Translations under genes and position numbers: made by a program
Assembly (NCBI RefSeq): GCF_000092125.1
Contig: NC_014212.1
Span: 640,001-704,000 of the forward strand
DNA: 64,000 nucleotides
Direction: 5' to 3'
Origin: Allomeiothermus silvanus DSM 9946
GTDB taxonomy: Bacteria > Deinococcota > Deinococci > Deinococcales > Thermaceae
Notes under the pieces: generated by a model
What the model was told of the DNA's origin: nothing
Database searches by the model: none
What the model saw: the letters and a program-made list of their open reading frames with translations, nothing else
In this document: in pieces, positions 54,552 through 62,088 of the stretch
How positions within the stretch are numbered: the first letter of the stretch is position 1
Layout: every line of letters begins with the position of its first letter

Positions 54552-55351
54552 TGCTCGCGGCCCTCGTCCTCCCCCTGGAAGGCCAAGCCCGCCCCGACCC
54601 CGACGGCTGGCGTGGCCTGGTGTATGGATTGCTCAAGGAGATAGACCCCGAGCTGCACACCGCCCAGCACAACCCCTTCAGCCTGGGGCTGGGCGGAGCC
54701 GAGGGGCAGTGGTGGGTGCGGATTGCTCTGCTGGAGGAGGGGCTTTACGCCCGGCTCTCGCCGCACCTATTTGGCCTGGTGGGCCAGAGCGTCAAACTCA
54801 AAGAGCCCTTTCGGGTCAGAGCGGTGCTGCAGGAAGAGCACCCCTGGGCCAGCCTGAGCACCTATCCCCGGCTCTTCCAGGGCCAGGCCAGCCCCAGCCT
54901 GGGCCTCCAGTTTGCCAGCCCCACCTTCTTCCGCCGCAAGGGGAACAGCTACCCCCTGCCCGAGCCTAAGCTGGTCTTCGACTCGCTCACCCAGCGCTGG
55001 AATGCCTTTGCCCCGGTGAAGGTACCCCCCGAAATGGCCGAAACCTGGGAGCGCGTGACCATCACCCGCCTCCAGGGCCACACCCAGGCCATCCGGCCCA
55101 ACCCGGACGAACGAGGGGTGGGTTTTGTGGGCCGGGTGGTGTACCACCTACCCGCTGCCAAGCCTACCGAGGCCCAGTGGATGCAGGCTTTGGGGCGCTT
55201 TGCTTTTTATGCCGGGGTGGGGGCCAAGACCAGCCTAGGGTTTGGGCGGGTACGGGGGTTTGACCCCATACTCAAGGAGGAATCTGCCAATGGAAGACTT
55301 GATGCAGAAGATTCATCTAGCTTGGCAACACCTCAAGACCCAGGAGCTTGA
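54548..55351 (+). CDS. cas6: Cas6 crRNA-processing endoribonuclease
   Basis: The 267-aa two-RAMP-domain protein has LHTAQHNPFSLGLGG (likely catalytic His region) and the Cas6 G-rich loop FYAGVGAKTSLGFGRVRGFD. It should cut the repeat transcript 8 nt before the repeat end to leave the ATTGCAAC handle. The last 20 residues overlap the next gene. Translation is coupled to vapC. Confidence 0.92.
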   Translation: MMLAALVLPLEGQARPDPDGWRGLVYGLLKEIDPELHTAQHNPFSLGLGGAEGQWWVRIALLEEGLYARLSPHLFGLVGQSVKLKEPFRVRAVLQEEHPWASLSTYPRLFQGQASPSLGLQFASPTFFRRKGNSYPLPEPKLVFDSLTQRWNAFAPVKVPPEMAETWERVTITRLQGHTQAIRPNPDERGVGFVGRVVYHLPAAKPTEAQWMQALGRFAFYAGVGAKTSLGFGRVRGFDPILKEESANGRLDAEDSSSLATPQDPGA

Positions 55352-56690
55352 AGGCGCAAGGGCACAGGAACTTTATAACCAAACCGTCTGGCCGCTGCTG
55401 CTCGAGCTTTGGCGACTGGAGCCGCAAGTGCATCCTTTGCGGGAGAGCTTCGATGTATCCATCCATACTCTAGGCACCAGCCCCGAAGCCACCACCCTGG
55501 CTGCCTTGGGGTTGGGCGCAGACGAGATATACGTGTTGCACACTCCCGAGAGCCGGCGCTACCTGGCTCAGCTCCAGCAAGACCTAGGCCGCCCGGTATA
55601 CCCCATCGAGATAGACAAAAGCGATGTAACCCGGCTCTACCAAGTGGTAGGTGAGCAAGTGCGCAAGCATCCGGGCAAAAAGATTGCCCTTGATCTCACC
55701 AGTGGTACCAAGGCCATGAGTGCAGGGATGGCCGCAGCGGGTTACTTCTTGCAAAGGGTGCACCCCAGTTTGCGGGTGGCTTATGTGGACAACGATGCCT
55801 TTGATGTGGCGTTGCGTAAACCAGTAGCCGGCACCGAGAAACTCATCCTGCTGCCCAACCCCCACGAGGTACTGGGCGACCTTGACGAGCACCTGGCTCA
55901 GGAGTTTTACAAAGCGCGGGAGTTCGGCAAGGCCGCCGACCGCTACAACGAACTTCGCCGAAAGACCGGTCAGGGCGGCTTTGAGGTGTATGCAGCGCTG
56001 TGCGAGATGTACCAGCGGTGGTACGCCTTGGACTTTGAGGGCGCGCTGAGCAATGCGGAGCGCCTGTTGAAATTTTTGAGCCAGGATGCTTACCGCAATC
56101 ATCCGCTAAACCTTCGCGCCCAACGCATAAAAGAGCAGAAAGAAGGCCTCGAGGGCATCGTTAGTCTCCTTAAGTCGCAAAGTTTTGCCGAGAAAAAGGA
56201 CATTCTTTGGTTGACTGCAACGCTGCTACAACTGGGTGATGAGCGCAAAGAACGGCAGCCGGTCTTGGCGGCGCTCTACTTTTATCGGGCCCTCGAGCTC
56301 ATCTTGCAGCACCGTATTGCTGTTAACGGCAGAAGCAACGACAATCCAGTACTGACCCCCGAGGAGCAAGACCACCTGCGCCAAAGTCTGGCCAGATGGC
56401 TGAAAAGATCTTTGGAGGAGATAAAGCCCATCACAAAGTTGGGTTTGCTAGAGAGTATGGCCCTATTGCGTTATTTGGAAGACCCCCTACTTGATAATTT
56501 CTCCGAAAATGATTTGCAGGGCTACCAAGGGATGTTGCAAAGCCGCAACAAAAGCCTTCTCATCCATGGTCTCGAGGTGAGCAAAAAAGGCGATGTGGAA
56601 AAACTTCAGCAGTTTGCGCGAAAGCTGTACCTAACCACACGCGAAGAGGCCAAGCTGGCGTTGTCGGTTGAACCGGTAGAGCTGATGTGA
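55290..56690 (+). CDS. csm6: Csm6-type CARF-HEPN ribonuclease (first copy)
   Basis: The 466-aa protein has a CARF domain with the ligand motif DLTSGTKAM (135-143) for cyclic oligoadenylate. A helical part follows, then a C-terminal HEPN RNase with R419-x6-H426 (RNKSLLIHG). AAGGAGG at 55274-55280 selects ATG 55290; the frame is open to 55242. It should act as a second-messenger-activated, non-specific RNase in Cas10 signalling. It overlaps cas6 and ends in a GTGA overlap with cas1. Confidence 0.9.
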   Translation: MEDLMQKIHLAWQHLKTQELEGARAQELYNQTVWPLLLELWRLEPQVHPLRESFDVSIHTLGTSPEATTLAALGLGADEIYVLHTPESRRYLAQLQQDLGRPVYPIEIDKSDVTRLYQVVGEQVRKHPGKKIALDLTSGTKAMSAGMAAAGYFLQRVHPSLRVAYVDNDAFDVALRKPVAGTEKLILLPNPHEVLGDLDEHLAQEFYKAREFGKAADRYNELRRKTGQGGFEVYAALCEMYQRWYALDFEGALSNAERLLKFLSQDAYRNHPLNLRAQRIKEQKEGLEGIVSLLKSQSFAEKKDILWLTATLLQLGDERKERQPVLAALYFYRALELILQHRIAVNGRSNDNPVLTPEEQDHLRQSLARWLKRSLEEIKPITKLGLLESMALLRYLEDPLLDNFSENDLQGYQGMLQSRNKSLLIHGLEVSKKGDVEKLQQFARKLYLTTREEAKLALSVEPVELM

Positions 56691-57658
56691 CCCTCCACCT
56701 CACCGAGCAGTCCTCCACCCTGCGCCTCAGAGCGGGGCGGCTTTTGGTGGAGCTGGACGAGCAAATCCTGGCCGAGCTTCCGGCCCGCAAGGTGCGGGGG
56801 GTGGTGGTCTGGGGTAATGTGCGGCTCACCACCCCGGCGCTGGCCTTTTTGCTGCGCCAGGGGGTGCCGGTGCTATACGCCACCTTGGAGGGTCAGCTTT
56901 ACGGGCAGGCCCAGGCCCCCCAGAGCCTTGCCCCCCAAGTGCTGCGGGCGCAGATGCAGGCTCAGCAAGACCCTCTTCCGCTGGCCCAAAGCTTTTTGCA
57001 AGGCAAGCTGCGCTCGGAACTGATATTGCTCGAGCGCCTTTCCCGCCAAGCTCCCACCGCGCTCCAGCAGGCCGAGATCCGCGCCGCTCTTTCGGACCTA
57101 CCCCAAACCAGGGGCCTCGAGGCCCTGCGCGGGGTGGAGGGAAGCGCGGCTAGGGCTTACTTTGCCGGGCTTCAGGCGGTGCTCTCTCCCTACGGTTTCG
57201 CAGGGCGCAACCGCCGCCCACCCACCGACGCCGTAAACGCTGCACTCTCGTACGGCTATATGGTGCTTTTGGGCCGCACCCTGCTGGCCTTGCACCTGGC
57301 GGGCCTGCACCCCGAGTTGGGCCTTTTGCACGCCGAGGGCCGCCGGGCCCCCGCGTTGGCCTTCGACCTGATGGAGGAGTTCCGGGTTGCGGTGGTGGAT
57401 GTCATCGTTACGGCGGCCTTCCTACGCGGCGAGCTGGACCTCCAGAAGCACGCCGAGGCCCGTGACGGCGGAGTCTACCTAAACGACACTGGGCGCAAGG
57501 TGCTGCTCAAGCTGCTGGAAGGGCGCCTGGCCCAAGAGGCCCAACACCCCAAGGGCTTCCGCAAGCCCTACCAAGAACTCATCGAAGCCCAGGCCGCCCG
57601 GCTCAAGGCGGCCATCCTAGGGCGCGAAGCCTATACACCCTTCTACCTCTGGAGGTGA
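56687..57658 (+). CDS. cas1: Cas1 integrase
   Basis: The 323-aa spacer integrase has metal ligands E151, H215 (LGLLHAEG) and D227/E230 (FDLMEEFR). The N-terminal beta domain (LRAGRLLVELDEQILAELPARKVRGVVVWGNVRLTTPALAFL) is normal. GTG start inside the csm6 stop. Confidence 0.95.
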   Translation: MTLHLTEQSSTLRLRAGRLLVELDEQILAELPARKVRGVVVWGNVRLTTPALAFLLRQGVPVLYATLEGQLYGQAQAPQSLAPQVLRAQMQAQQDPLPLAQSFLQGKLRSELILLERLSRQAPTALQQAEIRAALSDLPQTRGLEALRGVEGSAARAYFAGLQAVLSPYGFAGRNRRPPTDAVNAALSYGYMVLLGRTLLALHLAGLHPELGLLHAEGRRAPALAFDLMEEFRVAVVDVIVTAAFLRGELDLQKHAEARDGGVYLNDTGRKVLLKLLEGRLAQEAQHPKGFRKPYQELIEAQAARLKAAILGREAYTPFYLWR

Positions 57659-57659
57659 A

Positions 57660-57935
57660 ATGCCCACCGAACGCTTCTACACCGTCACCTACGACATCCC
57701 CGACGATGGCCGCCGGGTCAAGGTGGCCAATACCCTCAAGAGCTTTGGCGAGCGGGTGCAGCTCTCGGTTTTTGAGTGCTGGCTCAACCCGGCCCAGCTC
57801 GAGCAGCTCAAGAAGCTGTTGCAGAAGAAGCTCAAGCCCACCGAGGACGGCGTGCGCATCTACCCCGTAGGGGGAACGGTGGAGGTACTGGGCGTAGGTC
57901 GGATTGCCGATAACCCCGACTACCTGATCCTCTAG
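57660..57935 (+). CDS. cas2: Cas2
   Basis: The 91-aa ferredoxin-fold protein (FYTVTYDIPDDGRRVKVANTLKSFGERVQLSVFECWL) forms the dimer at the core of the Cas1-Cas2 integrase; the Asp of YDIPDD is present. GGAGGTG directly precedes the ATG. Confidence 0.95.
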   Translation: MPTERFYTVTYDIPDDGRRVKVANTLKSFGERVQLSVFECWLNPAQLEQLKKLLQKKLKPTEDGVRIYPVGGTVEVLGVGRIADNPDYLIL

Positions 57936-58281
57936 CCGCAAAAATCTCTGCGCGATGGCACTCCTTCGCCAGTAAAAGCGGGCACTATCCCCGTCTGAAA
58001 CGGCACATAACCTGATTCTTAAAACACAGCGTTATGTTTTGCGCAAAATGTTATAATCACCCTAACGGGGCTGCCCGGAGCGTACCTTGAAAGCTAGCCT
58101 TTCCCTTCCTCATCGCCAATTCCTGCGACATAAAGTCTAAATGTGCAGGGAAGTAAGCATTCATCGGCATAATCCCCACTTTTTACCCCACTTATCCACA
58201 GGGGGGCTGTGGATAACTCCACTTTCTCATAAATCCACCCCCTGGCGCCTCTGTACGGGACGGGGTTTTGTGGGGTATGCT
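57936..58281 (+). promoter_or_regulatory. CRISPR leader region
   Basis: The 346-bp region between cas2 and the first repeat is more A+T-rich than its surroundings. An extended -10 TGTTATAAT lies at 58049-58057 and a TATGCT at 58276-58281 touches the first repeat. It contains the DnaA-box dyad at 58192-58216. Array polarity is set by its position and by the ATTGCAAC repeat end. Confidence 0.7.
58192..58216. promoter_or_regulatory. Perfect inverted pair of DnaA-box sequences in the leader
   Basis: TTATCCACA (58192-58200) and TGTGGATAA (58208-58216) are both exact matches to the DnaA consensus. They form 10-bp arms (with the flanking G/C) around GGGGG. No T-run follows, so it is not a terminator. 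Confidence 0.7.
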
Positions 58282-59146
58282 GTCGCAAACAAAAAGCCCC
58301 GTAAGGGGATTGCAACCCGCTTCGGCCAGGGCCAGGGCCGCCCCCGCGCCCATCACCAGTCGCAAACAAAAAGCCCCGTAAGGGGATTGCAACCAACCTG
58401 GATCGAGGAGCAGATCCAGCAACGAAATCCTGAAGGTCGCAAACAAAAAGCCCCGTAAGGGGATTGCAACCGGCGGCCTCGAACTCGCCGTCGATGAAGA
58501 GCTCCGCAGTAAGTCGCAAACAAAAAGCCCCGTAAGGGGATTGCAACAAGTTCCTCCTTACGCATCAGCTGCAAAAAAAGCTGAGTCGCAAACAAAAAGC
58601 CCCGTAAGGGGATTGCAACGTCGTTGTAACCATCGATGAATGTGACACTTACAGTGTAGGGTCGCAAACAAAAAGCCCCGTAAGGGGATTGCAACTTTAC
58701 GGACTCAGAAGTGAAGTCAAGGAAGTATATACCTGTCGCAAACAAAAAGCCCCGTAAGGGGATTGCAACAAGGACTTGCTGAAGCGCCTTATGCCTAGTT
58801 ACTAAGGTGTGTCGCAAACAAAAAGCCCCGTAAGGGGATTGCAACTTTCGTCATACTGTCATCTCCTTACCCTCGATTGTCGGGTCGCAAACAAAAAGCC
58901 CCGTAAGGGGATTGCAACGCTCGGCGCAGGCGAGAATTATCTTTTCGTCGAAGTTTAGCGTCGCAAACAAAAAGCCCCGTAAGGGGATTGCAACCCGTAC
59001 GCACAGTACTCGGCTATGCCGACGCCGAGCTCACAGGTCGCAAACCAAAAGCCCCGTAAGGGGATTGCAACGCAAAGAAGGACGGAAGGGTTAGTCGAGG
59101 GCTACGAACCGGTCGCAAACAAAAAGCCCCGTAAGGGGATTGCAAC
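58282..59146 (+). CRISPR. Type III-A CRISPR array, 12 repeats and 11 spacers
   Basis: The 35-bp repeats start GTCGCAAACAAAAAGCCCCG and end GGGGATTGCAAC. Starts: 58282, 58359, 58436, 58513, 58585, 58661, 58735, 58811, 58884, 58960, 59037, 59112. Spacers are 37-42 bp and all different by eye. The repeat forms CCCC-GTAA-GGGG, a short stem with a GNRA-type loop, and ends in the 8-base ATTGCAAC handle. All copies are identical except the eleventh, which has A to C at its tenth base. The leader is on the left and transcription rightward. Confidence 0.98.
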
Positions 59147-59154
59147 CTTCTTGT

Positions 59155-59160
59155 TAGCAT
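59155..59160 (+). promoter_or_regulatory. Extended -10 of the second CARF-HEPN gene
   Basis: TGTTAGCAT (hexamer TAGCAT) lies eight bases after the last repeat and six bases before ATG 59167. A -35 would fall in the last repeat and is not obvious. Confidence 0.45.
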
Positions 59161-59166
59161 GTCGGT

Positions 59167-60375
59167 ATGCAGGAGATAAAACAGGTGCTCATCGCTACAG
59201 TAGGCCATAGCCGCGCTCCTGTGGAGTTTGCCCTAGCCGAGCATGCCCCGGAGGGAGTGGTTTTCATCGCCAGCCAAGATTCGCAGTTGGTGGCAGCGGA
59301 GTTGATGCGAGAGTATGGCGCCCACCTGCGCCACCATACTTTTTTGCTGGACGACCCCGAAAGCCTTACCGAGAGCTACCTTGTGGCCCAGAAGGCTTTA
59401 CGCAAGGCGCTGGAATGGGAAGCCCGCAGCGTAGTGGCCGATGTAACCGGGGGAACCAAGCCCATGGTGGCGGGGGTGGTACTGGCGCTTTCGGGACGGG
59501 GAGTTACGTTTAGCTATGTAGGCGGCGAGCAGCGCGACGAGGTGGGGAGGGTTGTCGGAGGGGCTGAACGGCTGAAGCTGCTGGAAGACCCTACCACGCG
59601 CTACGGGGTAAGGGAGTGGGCCGAGTTCGTCCAGGCCTGGAACATCGGACAGATGGATGCGGCCAAGTCACACCTCGAGGCCCTACTCCAGCGCGACCTT
59701 AGCCCCTCGGAGCGGCGCTTTTACCAGCACTTGAAGGGTGTTGTGGAGGGGCTTACCGCCTGGGACCGTTTTCAGCACGCCGCGGCGCAAAAGCTATTGC
59801 GGGAACACCTCGAGCCCGCCTTGGCGGTGGCTGAGGCTTGGGGACATGGAAGCAAAGTACGTGTACTGCAAGCGCTGAAAGTGGCTACCCAGGGATTGCA
59901 GAAGCTGCTCGAGCAGGGAAACGTTCCCAGCTTCGAGCTGGTCGCGGACTTACTGGCCAATGCCCAGCGACGGGCAGCCGCCGGGCGCTATGACGACGCC
60001 CTGGCGCGGCTGTACCGGGCGGTCGAGCTGGCCGCCGAGGCCGATGTTTACGCTCGCCACAAGTTGGTGCTGCGGCGACCTGAGACCTATCCGGAAGCCG
60101 TTGCCACCTTAAAAGACCGGGCAGTCGGGCTGCGCGGTCTCAAGGAGACATTAGCCCTGGCCTTCGACCTGGATGTCCGGGCCGGGTATACCGGTACGCT
60201 CGCCCAGCGCCTTTACGGCGACTACGCCCAGCGCCTCCAGGGGTTGTTGGATCGCCGCCACCAGAGCATCCTGGCCCACGGCACCAAGCCCGTAGCCGTA
60301 GAGGACTACCAGGCTCTATGGGATTACCTGGTGGAGTGCGGGCTCGAGGCGGCTCCGACGTGGCCGAAGTGGTGA
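59167..60375 (+). CDS. Csm6/Csx1-type CARF-HEPN ribonuclease (second copy)
   Basis: The 402-aa protein has a CARF domain beginning VLIATVGHSRAPVEFAL and carrying DVTGGTKPM (92-100). A long helical linker follows, then a HEPN motif R364-x6-H371 (RHQSILAHG). It differs clearly from the first copy, so it is not a recent duplicate. It starts 20 bases after the last CRISPR repeat and may be read from the array transcript as well as its own promoter. Probably a second cyclic-oligoadenylate-activated RNase. Confidence 0.88.
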   Translation: MQEIKQVLIATVGHSRAPVEFALAEHAPEGVVFIASQDSQLVAAELMREYGAHLRHHTFLLDDPESLTESYLVAQKALRKALEWEARSVVADVTGGTKPMVAGVVLALSGRGVTFSYVGGEQRDEVGRVVGGAERLKLLEDPTTRYGVREWAEFVQAWNIGQMDAAKSHLEALLQRDLSPSERRFYQHLKGVVEGLTAWDRFQHAAAQKLLREHLEPALAVAEAWGHGSKVRVLQALKVATQGLQKLLEQGNVPSFELVADLLANAQRRAAAGRYDDALARLYRAVELAAEADVYARHKLVLRRPETYPEAVATLKDRAVGLRGLKETLALAFDLDVRAGYTGTLAQRLYGDYAQRLQGLLDRRHQSILAHGTKPVAVEDYQALWDYLVECGLEAAPTWPKW

Positions 60376-60395
60376 CTTTGAGCGGCAACATGTAA

Positions 60396-60421
60396 GGCCC
60401 GTATACGTTCCTATACGGGCC
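60396..60421. terminator. Hairpin after the CRISPR locus
   Basis: A perfect 10-bp stem GGCCCGTATA / TATACGGGCC with a 6-base loop lies between the CARF-HEPN gene and the convergent tRNA-Pro. It has no long T-run, so it is a probable two-way terminator. Confidence 0.6.
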
Positions 60422-60432
60422 CAACAGATAAC

Positions 60433-60509
60433 TGGTCGGGGAGGCGGGATTTGAACCCACGACCACACGCACCCCAAGCGTGTGCGCTACCAGGCTGCGC
60501 TACTCCCCG
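60433..60509 (-). tRNA. tRNA-Pro (GGG)
   Basis: Minus-strand cloverleaf: acceptor CGGGGAG/CTCCCCG, anticodon stem CACGC/GCGTG with loop TTGGGGT (anticodon GGG), T-arm GTGGGTTCAAATCCCGC, discriminator A and encoded CCA. Confidence 0.95.
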
Positions 60510-60545
60510 TTGTCCACGTTGGTATGGACCAGACGTGCGCATATA

Positions 60546-60574
60546 AGTGTATAGACCGAGGGAAGGTTCGTCAA
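60546..60574 (-). promoter_or_regulatory. Promoter of tRNA-Pro
   Basis: Minus strand TTGACG (60574-60569), 17 bases, TACACT (60551-60546). Confidence 0.65.
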
Positions 60575-60601
60575 CCGGTTGGAGAAGTGCCAGCTAAAGC
60601 G

Positions 60602-61751
60602 GATGCTGAACCCGGACAAACACATGTGAGACTCTAAGCTGGGATAAAAAGAGGGGAACCGACCAGGAAAGGAGGTTCCCCAGGTGCAGTTTACCACCGT
60701 TGGCCGAGAGATATGGAGAGGCGCTAGACAAGCACAGAGGCTGGCCGAGGCCAACGCAAGCGACCCAGAGGTCCAGGAACGTCTGCGCAAGCTCCGACTG
60801 GTCAAAGCCCTGCGTGAAAGTAAAAAGAGCTGGAAGGAGATCCAGGACCTGGTCGGGATCAGCCGGGCCACCTACCACCGCTGGCAAAAAGCCCTAAAAG
60901 AAAAGGGCCTGGCTGGACTCAAACCCCGCTCCCGCCGCCCTAAGCACCTGCGCACAAAGGTCCACTGGACCCCAGGGCTGCTCATTAGAATAGAAACTCT
61001 CCGCAAGGAAAACCCCACCTGGGGACGCTGGTCCATCTGGCTTACCCTCCGCAAGGAGGGTTTCCAGATGAGCGAACGCACGGTGGGGCGCATCCTGGCC
61101 TACCTGGAGAAGCACCGACGTATCGAGAGCGTGGCCGGCTACCTGGCCCGGACTCAAAGAGGGAAGCTAAAGCGAAGGGTAAACCGGCCCTACGCCAAAA
61201 GGAAGCCCCGAGGATACGAGGCCAGGGCTCCTGGGGACCTGGTCCAGGTGGACACCCTCACCCTGACCTTAGGACCGGGAAGCATGGTCAAGCACTTCTC
61301 GGCGATTGACCTCCATAGCCGGTTTGTCCTGGCGGAGGTGCACAGCCGGGCCACGGCTAAGCTTTCTGAGGGGTTCTTGTCCTTGCTTCTGGCCAGGGCC
61401 CCTTTTCCCATCCGGGCCATCCAGGTGGATGGGGGCAGCGAGTTCATGGCCGAGTTTGAGGAGGCCTGCTGTGCTCTGGGGATTGCCTTGTTTGTGCTAC
61501 CGCCGAGGAGTCCTAAACTCAATGGTCACGTGGAGCGGATGCAGCGGACCTTCAAGGAGGAGTTCTACACCCGGCCTTTGCCCACCCCGCTCAGCGAGCT
61601 GCAGGCAGAGCTGGATACCTACCTGGACTACTACAACCGCCGAAGGCCTCACATGGCCCTGGGGGGTCTTGCTCCGCTGGAGTTTTTGGCTAAGATGCAA
61701 GAGGAGTCGGTTCCTCAAAGAGTCTCAAATGTGTTGACCGATTACAGATGC
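60602..61751 (+). mobile_element. IS481-family insertion sequence with GATGC duplications
   Basis: The element proper is 60607-61746 (1140 bp). Imperfect ends share ACACAT(G/T)TGAGACTCT and start TGAACCCGG or, inverted, TGTAATCGG. GATGC is repeated at 60602-60606 and 61747-61751. One transposase gene fills it. It sits between two tRNA promoters. The exact outer ends are less certain than the core. Confidence 0.8.
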
Positions 61752-61763
61752 TTGACCGGCTAG
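60684..61763 (+). CDS. IS481-family transposase
   Basis: The 359-aa protein has an N-terminal helix-turn-helix pair (VKALRESKKSWKEIQDLVGISRATYHRWQKALKEKGLAGL) and an rve DDE core: Asp in DLVQVDTLTL, Asp in AIQVDGGSEFM, Glu in LNGHVERMQRTFKEEF. GTG start with GGAGG before it. The reading frame runs 17 bases past the proposed IS end, so its last codons (CLTG) and stop come from the host target. Confidence 0.92.
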   Translation: MQFTTVGREIWRGARQAQRLAEANASDPEVQERLRKLRLVKALRESKKSWKEIQDLVGISRATYHRWQKALKEKGLAGLKPRSRRPKHLRTKVHWTPGLLIRIETLRKENPTWGRWSIWLTLRKEGFQMSERTVGRILAYLEKHRRIESVAGYLARTQRGKLKRRVNRPYAKRKPRGYEARAPGDLVQVDTLTLTLGPGSMVKHFSAIDLHSRFVLAEVHSRATAKLSEGFLSLLLARAPFPIRAIQVDGGSEFMAEFEEACCALGIALFVLPPRSPKLNGHVERMQRTFKEEFYTRPLPTPLSELQAELDTYLDYYNRRRPHMALGGLAPLEFLAKMQEESVPQRVSNVLTDYRCLTG

Positions 61764-61780
61764 GGGGAGTTCGCTATATT
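61752..61780 (+). promoter_or_regulatory. Promoter of tRNA-Ile
   Basis: TTGACC (61752-61757), 17 bases, TATATT (61775-61780). The -35 starts at the first base after the IS target duplicate. Confidence 0.75.
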
Positions 61781-61798
61781 AGGAACTCGCTGGTATGG

Positions 61799-61875
61799 GG
61801 GCGGTTAGCTCAGCTGGTTAGAGCACACGCCTGATAAGCGTGAGGTCCCCGGTTCGAGTCCGGGATCGCCCACCA
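61799..61875 (+). tRNA. tRNA-Ile (GAT)
   Basis: Cloverleaf with acceptor GGGCGGT/ATCGCCC, anticodon loop CTGATAA (anticodon GAT), T-arm CCCGGTTCGAGTCCGGG, discriminator A and encoded CCA. It is not followed by tRNA-Ala or 23S rRNA, so this is a stand-alone copy. Confidence 0.96.
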
Positions 61876-61896
61876 CGAAGAAAGCAAGCGCGAAAG

Positions 61897-61929
61897 CCAA
61901 ACCCCCGATGGCTAAAATCGGGGGTTTGG
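61897..61929 (+). terminator. Terminator after tRNA-Ile
   Basis: A perfect 13-bp stem CCAAACCCCCGAT / ATCGGGGGTTTGG with a 7-base loop is followed by ATGTTTTG. Confidence 0.75.
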
Positions 61930-61954
61930 ATGTTTTGAACCAAGTATCTCCACG

Positions 61955-62088
61955 GCTAATACCAGATTCGGTTGATTCGTTACCGTTCGGTAACGAATCA
62001 ACCCGACCCATGGGAGTGCTCTGGATTCAAAAAGACATCCTCTGGGGTTTTGGGTTTTGTAAACTGTCTTTTTGAATCCGGTATTAGC
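61955..62088. mobile_element. MITE-like palindromic element
   Basis: The 134-bp element has outer arms GCTAATACCAGATTC (61955-61969) and GAATCCGGTATTAGC (62074-62088), one mismatch. Inside are a 15-bp perfect hairpin GGTTGATTCGTTACC / GGTAACGAATCAACC (61970-62003) and a second pair GGATTCAAAAAGACA / TGTCTTTTTGAATCC (62023-62037, 62065-62079). No gene is present. Its right arm contains the stop codon of the next gene. Confidence 0.65.

Noticed and set aside
58192-58216. DnaA-box dyad as a replication origin
   Set aside because: Only two boxes are present, with no dnaA/dnaN, A+T-rich unwinding region or rep gene. I keep it as a leader feature instead.
58094-59210. Open frames across the CRISPR array with repeating peptide blocks
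   Set aside because: The blocks (such as QSPYGAFCLR) are translations of the repeats, not proteins.
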